This document shows positions 18,848-26,968 of a stretch of DNA of 64,000 nt, piece after piece. Made by a program: the position numbers and the translations under genes. Under the pieces are notes generated by a model, which was not told the origin of the DNA, did not search any database, and saw only the letters and a program-made list of their open reading frames with translations. The number at the start of each line of letters is the position of its first letter. Positions within the stretch are counted from its first letter, which is position 1. The DNA is from an uncultured Litoreibacter sp. (GTDB lineage Bacteria > Pseudomonadota > Alphaproteobacteria > Rhodobacterales > Rhodobacteraceae), in contig NZ_CANKWO010000004.1 of the NCBI RefSeq assembly GCF_947487515.1, positions 186,001 through 250,000 of the forward strand. Direction: 5' to 3'.

Positions 18848-19555
18848 CTAGCTTTGTGCGAAACGCTCCTTGAGAAAGGCGCGCATGGCGGCAAATGCGC
18901 GGTCATTGGCGCGTTTACTATAGGCGTTGCCCGCCTCAGGGTCTTGGGCCGCAGGGTTGGTGAAGGAATGGGCGGTGTTGCCGAAAGCCAAAATCTGCCA
19001 ATCATCGCAATGGGCCGTAAGCTCGGCCGCGATGTCGACAGTTTGGGCGGGTGTGGCAAGCGGGTCATCCCAGCCATGCAACACCAAGACAGAGGTGTTC
19101 ATTTTCTCGCAACCTTCGGGCGGCGCGTCGAACACGGCATGAAAGCCGACAACTCCCGACAATGTGGCGCCTGAGCGCGCGAGGTCTAGAACCGCCTTGC
19201 CGCCCATGCAAAACCCGATTGCCGCGATGCGTGTTGTATCTGCGTTGGGCAAAGTGCGAGCAGCCTCAAGTGCTGCGACCATGCGGGTGCGCAGGGTGGG
19301 GCGGTCGGCGTTCAGCACCTGCATCATCGCCATGGCCTCGTCGGAATTGCGCCCAAGGCGACCGTTGCCATAGTAATCCACCGCAAAGCCGATGTAGCCA
19401 AGGGTCGCCAGCCAATCGGCTTTTCCTTTCACAAAGTCACCCAAGCCCGCATAGGCGGGGGCAATCATAACAACAGGGTGCGGGCCGTCGCCTTTAGGGT
19501 GGGCCACATAGCCGATACATTCGGTGTCACCAGCGGTATAACGGTGCTCTGTCAT
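18848..19555 (-). CDS. Dienelactone hydrolase family protein
   Basis: 235-aa alpha/beta hydrolase. The Cys nucleophile elbow is GFCMGG near residue 116, the acid is in HGWDDPLATP (near 175) and the His is in GNTAHSFTNP (near 207), the normal Cys-Asp-His triad of carboxymethylenebutenolidase. The N-terminal AHPKGDGPHPVVMIAPAYAG is typical. Most such proteins are promiscuous esterases or lactonases. It directly abuts the acyl-CoA dehydrogenase stop (no gap) and belongs to the same operon. Confidence 0.88.
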   Translation of the reverse strand: MTEHRYTAGDTECIGYVAHPKGDGPHPVVMIAPAYAGLGDFVKGKADWLATLGYIGFAVDYYGNGRLGRNSDEAMAMMQVLNADRPTLRTRMVAALEAARTLPNADTTRIAAIGFCMGGKAVLDLARSGATLSGVVGFHAVFDAPPEGCEKMNTSVLVLHGWDDPLATPAQTVDIAAELTAHCDDWQILAFGNTAHSFTNPAAQDPEAGNAYSKRANDRAFAAMRAFLKERFAQS

Positions 19556-20776
19556 TTAGACTTTCTCCTGCGTGTATTTGCGAAGCTCTGCGCGAGCGAC
19601 TTGGCGGCGGTGCACCGCATCGGGCCCATCGGCCAGTCGCAATGTGCGCAGATGTGCCCATTGGCGGGCGAGGGGGGTGTCTTGGGATATTCCTTGTGCG
19701 CCAAACATTTGCACGGCCTGATCGGTGATCTCTAATGCGATGCGCGGGGCCTCGACCTTGATCTGGCTGATCCACGGGGCCGCAGCGCGGGCATCGCCTT
19801 GATCCATCATCCACGCGGCCTTGAGGCACAACAAACGGGCTTGCTCAATCTGCATGCGGGCGTTGGCGATATAGTCGAAGTTGCCCCCCAATTGCGCCAG
19901 CGGTTTGCCGAAGGCCTCGCGGGACAAGGCGCGGCGGGTCATCAGCTCCAGCGCTTTCTCAGCCATGCCTATCGCGCGCATGCAGTGGTGAATACGGCCC
20001 GGTCCCAAGCGGCCTTGGGAAATCTCGAACCCGCGCCCGACGCCAAGTAGCATGTTTTCGGCGGGCACACGTACGTCGGTAAAGCGGATATGCATATGGC
20101 CGTGCGGAGCCTCGTCATCGCCGTAAACTTCCATCGCGCGCAGCTTTTCAATACCGATGGTGTTTGAGGGCACCACAATCATGGAATGCTGCTGGTGCTT
20201 CGGCCCGTCGTTTGGGGTGTGAACCATCACGATATAGACCGCACAGCGCGGGTCACCTGCACCCGTGGCCCACCATTTTTCACCGTTCAGCACATAGTCG
20301 CCGCCGTCGCGTACACAAGACAACGCGATGTTTGTGGCGTCGGATGAGGCGACCTCCGGCTCTGTCATCAGATAGGCTGATCGGATTTCTCCGGCGAGCA
20401 GGGGGGCAAGCCACTGCTCTTTCATGGCGTCCGTGCCGTATGTCTTGAACACGTCCATGTTGCCCGTATCGGGGGCGTTGCAGTTGAAGGTTTCAGGGGC
20501 GAGATGCGCCTTGCCCATTTCCTCGGCCAAATAGGCGTATTCAACCGTCGATAACTGGTGACCGGTCGCAGAGGACCACAGGTTCCAAAGACCGGCAGCT
20601 TTGGCCTTTGCCTTTAGGCCTTCGACAATTTCGTGTTGTGTGGGGGTGAAACTCCAGCGGTCGCCTTTCTCTACCTGTTCAAAATACTCGGCATCCAGCG
20701 GAGCGATGTCATCGCGGACCATTGTAGCGACGGCCTCTAGGATGGGCTGTAATCTTGGGCTGATCCCTAAGTCCAT
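19556..20776 (-). CDS. Acyl-CoA dehydrogenase, ACAD10/11-like
   Basis: 406-aa FAD enzyme of the acyl-CoA dehydrogenase fold. Visible blocks are AYLMTEPEVASSDATNI near residue 140, NGEKWWATGAGDPRCAV near 165 and FEISQGRLGPGRIHHCMR near 250; the last is characteristic of the ACAD10/ACAD11 branch. In that branch, established work links the enzyme to a partner kinase that phosphorylates 4-hydroxyacyl-CoA, the dehydrogenase-like enzyme then removing the phosphate. The divergent neighbour here is exactly such a kinase homologue. First gene of the long minus-strand operon. Confidence 0.9.
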   Translation of the reverse strand: MDLGISPRLQPILEAVATMVRDDIAPLDAEYFEQVEKGDRWSFTPTQHEIVEGLKAKAKAAGLWNLWSSATGHQLSTVEYAYLAEEMGKAHLAPETFNCNAPDTGNMDVFKTYGTDAMKEQWLAPLLAGEIRSAYLMTEPEVASSDATNIALSCVRDGGDYVLNGEKWWATGAGDPRCAVYIVMVHTPNDGPKHQQHSMIVVPSNTIGIEKLRAMEVYGDDEAPHGHMHIRFTDVRVPAENMLLGVGRGFEISQGRLGPGRIHHCMRAIGMAEKALELMTRRALSREAFGKPLAQLGGNFDYIANARMQIEQARLLCLKAAWMMDQGDARAAAPWISQIKVEAPRIALEITDQAVQMFGAQGISQDTPLARQWAHLRTLRLADGPDAVHRRQVARAELRKYTQEKV

Positions 20777-20857
20777 GAAGAGCCTCCTTTTGCTTGAGCG
20801 GCAGGGTTGACCTAGTCGCGGCGCTTGTCAATCGCGCAGGGCTGGGTAAGTTGGGAT

Positions 20858-21907
20858 ATGGGCGGGACCGCAGATTTAATGATTGCCAGCTTAACCCCCT
20901 ACCTCGCAGAGCATGTGCCGCAGGTGGGCCTGATCCGGCGTCTTGAAAAATTTGGGGCGGGGCAGTCGAACCCGACCTACAAAATGATCACTGACACCGG
21001 CGTTTTCGTGCTGCGGACCAAACCAGTCGGGGTTTTGCTGAGGTCCGCGCATTTGGTGGAGCGGGAATTCGAAGTGATGTCGCGCTTGTCCAACACGGCT
21101 GTGCCCGTCCCTAAAATGGTTCATCTCGCGTCGGACAAGGTTTCACCCTTGGGGCGCGCCTTCTTTGTGATGGAATATCTGGACGGGCGCATATTTTGGG
21201 ACCCAAGCCTGCCGGATTTGGCGGCGCGTGAAGACCGCCGCGCGATCTATGACGCCATGGCGGATAGGCTTGCTGATTTGCATGACGTCAACATTGAGGC
21301 TGCGGGGCTCGCTGAATTTGGCAAGGCCGGGAATTACTTTGCCCGTCAGACAGATCGCTGGTCACGGCAATATCTGGCCTCGGTGGATGAGCCAGACCGC
21401 GCCATGACAGGGCTGATGGATTGGTTGGGCCTGCATATGCCCGATGACGATGGGCAAATGGGGCTGGTACATGGGGACTACCGACTTGATAACATGGTTT
21501 TCGCACCCGACCGCCCCGAGGTGATCGGCTTGCTGGATTGGGAGCTTGCCACATTGGGACACCCCTTGGCGGATCTGGCCTATCAATCGATGCAGTTGCG
21601 ATTGCCCAGCAATGGCGCAATGCGCGGACTTGGGGGGGCAGATCGCGCCGCCTTGGGACTGCCCAGCGAGCGCGACTACATCGCCCGCTATTGCGCTAGG
21701 CGAAACATCCCGCTTCCGGACAATTGGGCATTCTACCTTGTGTTCAGCACCTTCCGGCTTGCGGCAATTTTGCAAGGGGTTGTCGCTAGGGCACGCGAGG
21801 GGAATGCTTCGAACCCCGAGGTGGCTCAAAAATACGCGGCAACGATTCCGCTGTTGATTAAACAGGCGGTAGACATCGCCCATGATCCAAGCGAAAAAGT
21901 CATATGA
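20858..21907 (+). CDS. APH-family phosphotransferase (ACAD10/11 kinase-domain homologue)
   Basis: 349-aa kinase-like protein. The catalytic loop is LVHGDYRLDNMVF (HxDxxxxN, near residue 207) and the metal-binding block is IGLLDWELATLGHPLADLAY (near 225). The N-terminal FGAGQSNPTYKMIT and SHPLGRAFFVMEYLDGRIF-like blocks match bacterial homologues of the ACAD11 kinase domain and LvaA. Start at 20858 is a choice: an upstream TTG (20825) and an ATG seven codons later (20879) are also in frame and none has a strong ribosome site. It overlaps the next gene by four bases. Confidence 0.87.
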   Translation: MGGTADLMIASLTPYLAEHVPQVGLIRRLEKFGAGQSNPTYKMITDTGVFVLRTKPVGVLLRSAHLVEREFEVMSRLSNTAVPVPKMVHLASDKVSPLGRAFFVMEYLDGRIFWDPSLPDLAAREDRRAIYDAMADRLADLHDVNIEAAGLAEFGKAGNYFARQTDRWSRQYLASVDEPDRAMTGLMDWLGLHMPDDDGQMGLVHGDYRLDNMVFAPDRPEVIGLLDWELATLGHPLADLAYQSMQLRLPSNGAMRGLGGADRAALGLPSERDYIARYCARRNIPLPDNWAFYLVFSTFRLAAILQGVVARAREGNASNPEVAQKYAATIPLLIKQAVDIAHDPSEKVI

Positions 21908-24012
21908 CACAGGCCCCCAAACACCCCGTCCGACTGGAACGTCAAGGAAACATAGCACTGATCGTGGTCGAAAACCCGCCGGTGAACGCCTTGGGTGTGG
22001 CTGTTCGGCGCGGGATTGCCGCCGCCCTGAGTGCCGCGATGGCGCAGGAGAAAACACAAGCGATTGTCATTGTCGCCAATGGGCGTGGTTTTCTTGCGGG
22101 TGCCGACATCCGCGAGTTGGATCAACCTGCGCAAGAGCCCTCATTATCGCAGCTATCTACTTGGATCGAATCCGCTGCAAAGCCGGTGGTCGCAGCCTTG
22201 CACGGGCCTGTTTTGGGCGGTGGGCTAGAGCTTGCTACGGCCGCGCATTACCGGATTGCGACGGGCGACGCACGCATGGGCTTGCCGGACATCCAGCTTG
22301 GCCTACTGCCCGCAGCAGGGGGCACACAACGCTTGCCGCGCCTGATCGGGGCCGAGCTGTCATTGGATATTATCCTCAGCGGCAACCAAATAGGATCGGA
22401 AATCGCCCTTGAGATCGGGTTGCTGGACGAGATCGCAGATGGCGATCTGCGAACGGCAGCCGTGACCTATGCGCGATCCTTGACTGAGCCGCGTCCAACC
22501 GCGCAGATACGCAAACATTTGACCGATGGCGCAGCCTATATGGCCTCGGTGGCCACACGCCGAGCAGCCGTGGCCCAAGAGTATGGCGCAAACGCAGGGG
22601 CGCGGCAGAAGTCTGTGGACTGCGTGGAAGCGGCGCTATTGTTGCCGATGGATGCGGGTTTGGAGATGGAGCGCTCGGCGTTTGAGGATTGCTTTGCTTC
22701 GCGCGAAAGCGAAGGTTTGCGTCACGCCTTTCTTGCTGAACACATGGCTGCCAGATTTCCGGAACTGGCAGAGGCCAAACCTGCCAAAATTGACCGTATC
22801 GCCATTGTCGGAGGCGGGTCGTTAGGCTCGGGCATCGCCATTGCGGCGTTGCAAGGCGGGTTTGCGGTGACTTTGGTGGAGCAGGGAGAAAGCGGCGTGA
22901 ATTCGGCGCTTGAGCAGATCGGGGCTTACTACGAGCGCTCGATCGCCAAGGGGCGCTTGTCGGAGGCGCAGGGTGCCGCCGCGTTGACCCATCTGCAACT
23001 TACCAACAAGCTGGACAGCTTGGGCGAGGCCGATCTGATCGTTGAGGCCCTCGGCGATGATATAGCGGTGAAGTCCACATTGCTGGCAGAAATCGGCGCG
23101 ATGGCCAAGCCGGATGCCGTGATTGCGACGAATACATCTTGCTTGGACCTCACCGTCTTGGCGCAAGCCACGGGGCGCCCTTCGGATACCATCGGATTGA
23201 ATTTTGGCGCGCCCGCGCAGGGCAACAAATTGGTAGAGATCGGGGTGCATGACGCAGCCTCCGCCCAAACTGTTGTGACAGGGTTAGGCTTTGCGAAACG
23301 AATGGGGAAAACGCCGGTGCGTGCCCATGTCCAAAACGGCATGGGTCACGGGTATATCAGCGGCGCAATTCTAGACGCCTATCATCTGGCGGCAGATATC
23401 ATGCTGGAAGACGGCGCCACCCCTGCGCAAATCGACGGGGCCATGCGGTCATTCGGTTTTCCGCTGGGGCCGTATCAAGCGGCAGATATGGCAGGGTTGG
23501 ACATCGGCTACGCCCGCCGCCAGTCAACACCGCGAGACGCCGATGCCCGATACGTCGAAATTGCGGACAAGATGGTCGAGCAGAACTGGCTTGGGCAAAA
23601 AAACGGTCGCGGATATTACATCTACATCGAAGGGGAATCGCAGGGCGTGCCAAACGGCGACGTGCTGAAGCTGATTGCCGAACACCGAGCAGACAAAGGC
23701 ATCACCGCGCGAAAATTCTCTGACAGGGACATTCGGGATCGTATCTTGTTGGCCATTGTGAACGCGGGCGCGCGGCTGCTGGGGCAGGGGGTTGCGGCGC
23801 GCCCCAGCGATATCGACTTGGTTATGGTGCAGGGGTTTGGATATCCGCGCAGCAGGGGAGGCCCGATGATGGATGCGGATATAACGACGCCGTCGATTAT
23901 CGCGTCACGTCTATCGATCTTGTCCCCAGAGGAGCCTTCGCTTTGGCAGGCCGCGCCGGTTTTGGTCATGCTCGCGCAAGAGCGTCAAAGGTTCGCCAGC
24001 CTGAACGCCTAA
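21904..24012 (+). CDS. Bifunctional enoyl-CoA hydratase / 3-hydroxyacyl-CoA dehydrogenase (FadJ/peroxisomal MFE-1 type)
   Basis: 702-aa beta-oxidation enzyme. Residues 1-185 are a crotonase domain with oxyanion-hole segments GRGFLAGADIREL and GPVLGGGLELATAAHYRIA and the block MGLPDIQLGLLPAAGGTQRLP. From about 298 comes the NAD-binding domain (IAIVGGGSLGSGIAIAALQGG), then two C-terminal dehydrogenase domains (HVQNGMGHGYISGAIL; GFPLGPYQAADMAGLDIGY). The order hydratase-dehydrogenase and the length match the monofunctional-chain MFE-1/FadJ family; there is no separate thiolase. It overlaps the kinase gene by four bases (ATGA), so the two are co-translated. Confidence 0.93.
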   Translation: MTQAPKHPVRLERQGNIALIVVENPPVNALGVAVRRGIAAALSAAMAQEKTQAIVIVANGRGFLAGADIRELDQPAQEPSLSQLSTWIESAAKPVVAALHGPVLGGGLELATAAHYRIATGDARMGLPDIQLGLLPAAGGTQRLPRLIGAELSLDIILSGNQIGSEIALEIGLLDEIADGDLRTAAVTYARSLTEPRPTAQIRKHLTDGAAYMASVATRRAAVAQEYGANAGARQKSVDCVEAALLLPMDAGLEMERSAFEDCFASRESEGLRHAFLAEHMAARFPELAEAKPAKIDRIAIVGGGSLGSGIAIAALQGGFAVTLVEQGESGVNSALEQIGAYYERSIAKGRLSEAQGAAALTHLQLTNKLDSLGEADLIVEALGDDIAVKSTLLAEIGAMAKPDAVIATNTSCLDLTVLAQATGRPSDTIGLNFGAPAQGNKLVEIGVHDAASAQTVVTGLGFAKRMGKTPVRAHVQNGMGHGYISGAILDAYHLAADIMLEDGATPAQIDGAMRSFGFPLGPYQAADMAGLDIGYARRQSTPRDADARYVEIADKMVEQNWLGQKNGRGYYIYIEGESQGVPNGDVLKLIAEHRADKGITARKFSDRDIRDRILLAIVNAGARLLGQGVAARPSDIDLVMVQGFGYPRSRGGPMMDADITTPSIIASRLSILSPEEPSLWQAAPVLVMLAQERQRFASLNA

Positions 24013-24030
24013 ACGCTTTGATTGGCGACT

Positions 24031-24246
24031 TTACCCGAGGATGATCCCGATCACGACCATCATCAACCCGATGGCAGACAGCAGCAACGCACCGAGGTTC
24101 AAGCCAACGGTGGTCTGCATAACAGCGCGCAGGTCCTCGTCACTCAGACCCTGCTTTCGCGCCCGCGTTACTTTGACAATGCACCAAACAAGACCCAAAA
24201 GTCCCATCACGGTAATCACGGCCCCAAGAGGGATAAGATTGGACAT
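24031..24246 (-). CDS. Small two-helix membrane protein, unknown
   Basis: 71-aa protein with two hydrophobic helices (LGAVITVMGLLGLVWCIV, residues 7-24, and LNLGALLLSAIGLMMVVIGI, residues 49-68) separated by a charged loop KVTRARKQGLSDEDLRAVMQ. A hairpin topology in the inner membrane is likely. It converges on the beta-oxidation gene, 18 bases apart, and is divergent from gapR. I do not recognise a function. Confidence 0.68.
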   Translation of the reverse strand: MSNLIPLGAVITVMGLLGLVWCIVKVTRARKQGLSDEDLRAVMQTTVGLNLGALLLSAIGLMMVVIGIILG

Positions 24247-24382
24247 GTCGTGCTCTCCTAATACGTCTTTGGCGGTGGCCTAGCCCAGTCCGAGGTCTGT
24301 CGCAACCGTTTGGACCTTGTAGGTCGCGGCGGGGCTTAGTATCTCGGGGGCTCTGATCTACATAAGCGCAAGGAACCATGCC

Positions 24383-24643
24383 ATGTCTGACACCTCCGTC
24401 GTTGATAGCACTTACCGTGTCACTGCAGATGAACTGCGCCAATTTGTAGAGCGTCTGGAACGCCTTGATCAGGAAAAAAAGGACATCGCGGAAGCCGCCA
24501 AGGAAGTCATGTCAGAGGCCAAAGGCCGCGGGTATGACACCAAAGTTCTGCGCAAGGTCATGGCGTTGCGCAAACGCGATCCACAAGACATCTCCGAAGA
24601 AGAAGCCGTACTTGAAATGTACAAAGAAGCCTTGGGAATGTAA
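24383..24643 (+). CDS. gapR: GapR-like nucleoid-associated protein (DUF2312)
   Basis: 86-aa protein of the DUF2312/GapR family of alphaproteobacteria. The opening coiled-coil block is TADELRQFVERLERLDQEKKD (residues 14-34), followed by GYDTKVLRKVMALRKRDP and a C-terminal EEEAVLEMYKEALG. Caulobacter GapR is a dimer-of-dimers clamp that binds overtwisted DNA and stimulates topoisomerases. Length is normal. Monocistronic, with the start well preceded by AAGGAACC. Confidence 0.93.
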   Translation: MSDTSVVDSTYRVTADELRQFVERLERLDQEKKDIAEAAKEVMSEAKGRGYDTKVLRKVMALRKRDPQDISEEEAVLEMYKEALGM

Positions 24644-24648
24644 TCCTG

Positions 24649-25521
24649 CTACGGCGTCATGAAGGTGACGCCGGGCATTGCATCCAGCAACTCTAGGTCG
24701 CGTTCGTACAATTCTGTCAGCTGGTTGACGTAAGCGTCGGTCCAGCCCGGAAGGTCGATTTCCTGCTCCATGGCCTCTGCGCCAAATTTGTCCAAGAAGG
24801 CGGCCACAATGCGTTGCCGCTGATCTTCGGACTGCGGCGGGTGTGCTTCCAGATAGCTTTGCAGGCGGTTCAGCCCGCCGCGCCCCATGATGGTGCCCAA
24901 AAACTCGTTCACCGTTTCAAATTTGAAATCGTCAGCTGTGTTGGCGATGGCTTGGAGGATATGCGGCCAAAGCAGGGGCGTGTCTTCGTTGCACCAGACG
25001 GTAATTGGCGCATCTGGCACATTGGTGCGCATGCGTGAAATAAGTTCAGACCAGCGCATCGCCATGGGATCGGCACCGTCAAGGAAGGCCTCAAAATTGG
25101 GATTCTGCGCCCGCGCAAACACAGCAGGCAAGAACGTCGCAGGATTCCTAAGCCCGATACAAAACCGAACCTCCTCACGCGAAAACAAGTTGCGCAGCCG
25201 TGCAGCCTTGAGATTCACGGTAGGGTAGAGCTGCCCTTGCTGGACACTGCGCCCAGGGACGCAGAAGAAGCTTTCATGACCCAGAATCAAACGCTCGGCG
25301 TGATCCTCATCCATAATGCTATCCAGCAAGGCTTCTTGCGTCTCAATCGGAGCGACATCGCCAACCAAAGCTTGCATGGTTTCGCGAATAGCGGGGCGGT
25401 AGCGAGAGGGAGTCGGCACAACAATGCCGCGCTTGGACAGCGCCTCTTTGTTTTTGTATAGGCATTTCAGAAGGTTGTCTTCATCTGTGCTATGTGCGCC
25501 CACGTGCAAAACGATTTCCAT
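24649..25521 (-). CDS. Sulfotransferase-like protein of unknown activity
   Basis: 290-aa protein opening with MEIVLHVGAHSTDEDNLLKCL, which resembles the beta1-loop-helix of sulfotransferase-fold proteins (normally HxGxxKTGTT) but lacks the Gly-Thr-Thr of a working PAPS loop. Later blocks are VRFCIGLRNPATFLPAVFARA (near 120; the position of the 3'-phosphate-binding Arg) and APITVWCNEDTPLLWPHIL. It is therefore probably a divergent or inactive member. The C-terminus contains an 8-bp inverted repeat (24652-24673) near the convergent gapR end. Monocistronic. Confidence 0.6.
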   Translation of the reverse strand: MEIVLHVGAHSTDEDNLLKCLYKNKEALSKRGIVVPTPSRYRPAIRETMQALVGDVAPIETQEALLDSIMDEDHAERLILGHESFFCVPGRSVQQGQLYPTVNLKAARLRNLFSREEVRFCIGLRNPATFLPAVFARAQNPNFEAFLDGADPMAMRWSELISRMRTNVPDAPITVWCNEDTPLLWPHILQAIANTADDFKFETVNEFLGTIMGRGGLNRLQSYLEAHPPQSEDQRQRIVAAFLDKFGAEAMEQEIDLPGWTDAYVNQLTELYERDLELLDAMPGVTFMTP

Positions 25522-25669
25522 CAGGGTGAAGCCTTGCGTCTATCTAAGGAATTCCACCTATGTATCGGGGCCGGATGCCGCAATCAAACGTGAAAAATAA
25601 CGGATGTGAAAAATGTTGCATTTACGGTCTTGCGAAGCCGCTCAATCTCGCATTATAAGCCCGCCTAGT

Positions 25670-25745
25670 GCCCCTATAGCTCAGCTGGTAGAGCAACTGA
25701 TTTGTAATCAGTAGGTCCGCGGTTCGAGTCCGTGTGGGGGCACCA
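25670..25745 (+). tRNA. tRNA-Thr (anticodon UGU), CCA encoded
   Basis: Full cloverleaf of 76 nt. The acceptor stem is GCCCCTA with TGGGGGC (one G-T pair), followed by discriminator A and an encoded CCA. The D-arm is TAGCTCAGCTGGTAGAGCA. The anticodon stem-loop CTGATTTGTAATCAG places TGT in the loop, decoding ACA. The T-arm holds the invariant GGTTCGAGTCC. Confidence 0.96.
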
Positions 25746-26092
25746 TTTTACATTGTATTATATGGCACTTACAGGCGTTGATGCTTGTGGCTTCTTTGGG
25801 CGCATCGCTTAGATCGCGCCCTAAGCATTGGTGGCGAATGGGGCATCTCAGAGGCGTAGAGGCATGTTGTTAGGTCTTGATCGGGGCGTTTTGGTCTAGG
25901 GTTGGCTGCCGCCATGTGGATGGCGATTGCGCAGGCTGACTGAAAAGGCCACTGTTTGTTTTCAGCGCGATTTCTTACCAGAAAGAGAACGGATAGTTCC
26001 CTTATGCACAGATGTCTGGCGGGTTGGAACCAAGCCTGCCGGAGTTTGCGAATGAGTCGATGTTGAGAGCACAAGAGCCTGCGCGCGACATC
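25746..26092. other. Intergenic region 3' of tRNA-Thr, no supported gene
   Basis: About 347 bases between the tRNA and the 3' end of the MBL hydrolase gene. I see no gene with family-like sequence, ribosome binding site or consistent codon pattern on either strand. There is no integrase or direct copy of the tRNA 3' end to suggest an integration site. Confidence 0.5.
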
Positions 26093-26965
26093 TCAAAGCT
26101 TGTTGATAGGCACCTTCAAATAGACATCGCCATCGTCATCCGCAGGGGGCATTTTTCCGGCATTCATGTTGACTTGTATGGACGGGATGATCAGTTTCGG
26201 CATGGCCAATTGCGCATCGCGCTCCGTCCTGAATGCAACGTATTCTTCTTCTGATTTGCCGCCCCCGACATGGATATTGGCAGCTTTTTGCTCGGCAACA
26301 GTGGTTTGCCAGCAAAATGTGTCGCGGTCCTTGGTTTTATAGTCGTGGCAAAGAAACAGCCGCGTGTGGTCGGGCAATGCAAGAATGCGTTGAATAGAAG
26401 TGTATAACTCAGTCGCCGAGCCACCTGGGAAATCGGCACGGGCGGTGCCGAAATCGGGCATAAACAATGTATCCCCGATAAAGGCCGCATCCCCGATGAC
26501 ATAGGTGACGCAAGCAGGGGTGTGACCCGGGGTATGCATCACCTCGACGTCGAGACCGCCGATCGAAAAGACATCCCCTTCGTTGAAAAGCTGGTCGAAT
26601 TGACTGCCATCCATTTCGAATTCGGTGCCCGCGTTGAAAATTTTGCCGAACACCTGTTGTACTGCCGCGATATTGGCCCCGATCGCGATTTTGCCGCCCA
26701 GTTTCTCGGCAAGATATGGCGCGGCCGACAAGTGGTCCGCGTGAACATGCGTCTCCAAGATCCACGCGACTTGCCAGCCGTTGCGGTTGATTTCATGGAT
26801 AAGCATGTCGGCATGATTGGTGTGGGTCCGTCCGGCCGCTGCGTCAAAGTCCAAAATGGAATCGATAATCGCCACGGCATTAGAGGCCGGATCCTTTACG
26901 ATATGGCAGGCAGCATTGGTGGTCTCGTCAAAGTAGGTGTGAACTTCTGGGACGGACGGCTCCAT
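26093..26965 (-). CDS. MBL-fold hydrolase, persulfide dioxygenase/glyoxalase II-like
   Basis: 290-aa metallo-beta-lactamase-fold enzyme. Metal ligands are visible as HVHADH (LETHVHADHLSAAPYL, near residue 72), HTPGHTPACV (near 133), GDTLFMPDFG (Asp near 155) and FLCHDYKTKDR (near 207). This pattern, with Cys-His-Asp in the last block, fits the ETHE1/YcbL-like branch that works on glutathione thioesters or persulfides. Its start lies three bases after the stop of class III alcohol dehydrogenase, so the two are co-transcribed and it may process the S-formylglutathione made there, or glutathione persulfide. Function by context is inference. Confidence 0.85.
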   Translation of the reverse strand: MEPSVPEVHTYFDETTNAACHIVKDPASNAVAIIDSILDFDAAAGRTHTNHADMLIHEINRNGWQVAWILETHVHADHLSAAPYLAEKLGGKIAIGANIAAVQQVFGKIFNAGTEFEMDGSQFDQLFNEGDVFSIGGLDVEVMHTPGHTPACVTYVIGDAAFIGDTLFMPDFGTARADFPGGSATELYTSIQRILALPDHTRLFLCHDYKTKDRDTFCWQTTVAEQKAANIHVGGGKSEEEYVAFRTERDAQLAMPKLIIPSIQVNMNAGKMPPADDDGDVYLKVPINKL

Positions 26966-26968
26966 GGC

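Noticed and set aside
25670-26092. Integration site or island remnant at the tRNA-Thr 3' end
   Set aside because: No integrase, no repeated tRNA 3' end and no mobile genes on either side; the gap is just non-coding as far as I can see.
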